In this document: in pieces, positions 5,380 to 5,519 of the stretch
Position numbering within the stretch: position 1 is the first letter of the stretch
Layout of the letters: each line of letters begins with the position of its first letter
Origin: a bacterium
GTDB lineage: Bacteria > CSSED10-310 > JAJRTK01
DNA length: 5,519 nt
Reading direction: 5' to 3'
Assembly: GCA_024278345.1 (NCBI GenBank)
Contig: JAJRTK010000334.1
Location: forward strand, 1-5,519
Position numbers and translations under genes: made by a program
The notes under the pieces: model-generated
What the model saw: the letters and a program-made list of their open reading frames with translations, nothing else
Databases searched by the model: none
Told to the model about the DNA's origin: nothing

Positions 5380-5434
5380 CTTAAAATCCCTAGGCCGCAA
5401 GGCCGTGCGGGTTCGAGCCCCGCCCCGGGCACCA
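5380..5434 (+). pseudogene. tRNA-Leu(UAA) 3' fragment: attR core of the element
   Basis: The sequence contains the anticodon loop CTTAAAA (5380-5386, anticodon UAA at 5382-5384) and the 3' anticodon strand TCCCT (5387-5391). A long variable arm follows, GGCC-GCAA-GGCC (5393-5404). The T arm is GCGGG-TTCGAGC-CCCGC (5407-5423), then the acceptor strand CCCGGGC (5424-5430), A73 and encoded CCA (5432-5434). The 5' half is absent. The bases preceding the loop do not form the AGGGA expected opposite TCCCT (only the A next to the loop matches), and no GCCCGGG acceptor strand lies upstream. The type II variable arm, A73 and UAA anticodon identify tRNA-Leu. Recombination at the anticodon loop by the adjacent integrase explains the truncation. 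It should be non-functional as a tRNA. Confidence 0.88.
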
Positions 5435-5519
5435 ATGATTACAGAGGGTTACGTGCCCGCGTGGTCCTTTCTTCCTTCACGGCGCCAAGAATGCCTGTGC
5501 TATGCCACGAAAAGCGAAG
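5435..5519. other. Presumed chromosomal flank downstream of the tRNA-Leu target
   Basis: This is the sequence beyond the CCA end of the tRNA fragment, expected to be host DNA that originally followed the tRNA gene. I see no gene, convincing terminator or repeat in these 85 bases. Confidence 0.55.

Larger units (their letters stand above)
1..5434. mobile_element. Right-hand part of an integrative element inserted at tRNA-Leu(UAA)
   Basis: The right boundary is supported by a tyrosine integrase gene (4017-5201) next to a 5'-truncated tRNA-Leu (5380-5434). This is the usual outcome of integration into a tRNA gene, where the element restores the target at its other end. The S24-type repressor fragment at the left edge and the three-Cys/Gp37-Gp68 gene are phage-associated families and fit a phage-derived or satellite element. 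No capsid, portal, terminase, replication or conjugation gene lies in the window, so the element class cannot be told. The left boundary, with a predicted intact tRNA-Leu, lies outside the window. That the element is continuous from base 1 is inferred from gene content. Confidence 0.7.

Noticed and set aside
5341-5434. Complete tRNA gene
   Set aside because: There is no 5' acceptor strand, D arm or 5' anticodon strand upstream. Only the 3' part is present.
5235-5435. Minus-strand small frame starting with GAGLEPARP
   Set aside because: This peptide is the familiar false translation of the antisense T-arm and acceptor end of a tRNA.
1-5519. CRISPR array or insertion-sequence ends
   Set aside because: I found no regularly spaced direct repeats of 20 bases or more, no transposase gene and no terminal inverted repeats.

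Overview
The window reads as the right-hand end of an integrative mobile element (a prophage, satellite or genomic island) in a GC-rich bacterium. It runs from a phage-type repressor fragment, through cargo genes, to a tyrosine integrase and the tRNA attachment scar. Two cargo proteins have Gram-negative signatures: a signal peptide, and a lipobox with a BamE-like motif. A Gram-negative proteobacterium or deltaproteobacterium-like host is therefore likely, but no gene here fixes the genus.

Layout, left to right. (1) 2-301 (+): C-terminal half of a LexA/CI-like S24 peptidase, cut by the window edge. (2) 320-916 (+): an exported protein of unknown function, AT-richer than its surroundings. (3) 1029-1433 (+): a small lipoprotein. 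(4) 1552-2388 and 2399-3139 (+): a two-gene unit of a three-Cys-motif partner protein (TcmP, with a methyltransferase-like fold signature) and its three-Cys-motif protein (phage Gp37/Gp68, DUF5131 family). (5) 3237-3347: a strong-looking sigma70 promoter, a roughly 76-nt transcribed segment and an intrinsic terminator. They lie directly before the ribosome binding site of (6) 3362-3985 (+), a NYN/PIN-like nuclease-domain protein. (7) 4017-5201 (-): a P4-type tyrosine recombinase convergent with the NYN gene. (8) 5202-5379: the integrase leader and att region, with GTGTC repeats in both orientations. (9) 5380-5434: the 3' part of a tRNA-Leu(UAA), from the anticodon loop to CCA, without its 5' half. 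This is the attachment scar. (10) 5435-5519: presumed chromosome.

How the parts fit. The integrase and attR define the right edge of the element, and the S24 repressor probably controls its lysogeny or excision genes. The TcmP/three-Cys pair and the NYN protein occupy the slot between regulator and integrase where accessory or defence cargo often sits. The two least described items are the TcmP/three-Cys pair, whose biochemistry is unsettled to my knowledge, and the short leader RNA before the NYN gene. The apical loop of that RNA is perfectly complementary over 7 nt to the Shine-Dalgarno region of the NYN gene, which suggests RNA-based control of a putative ribonuclease.
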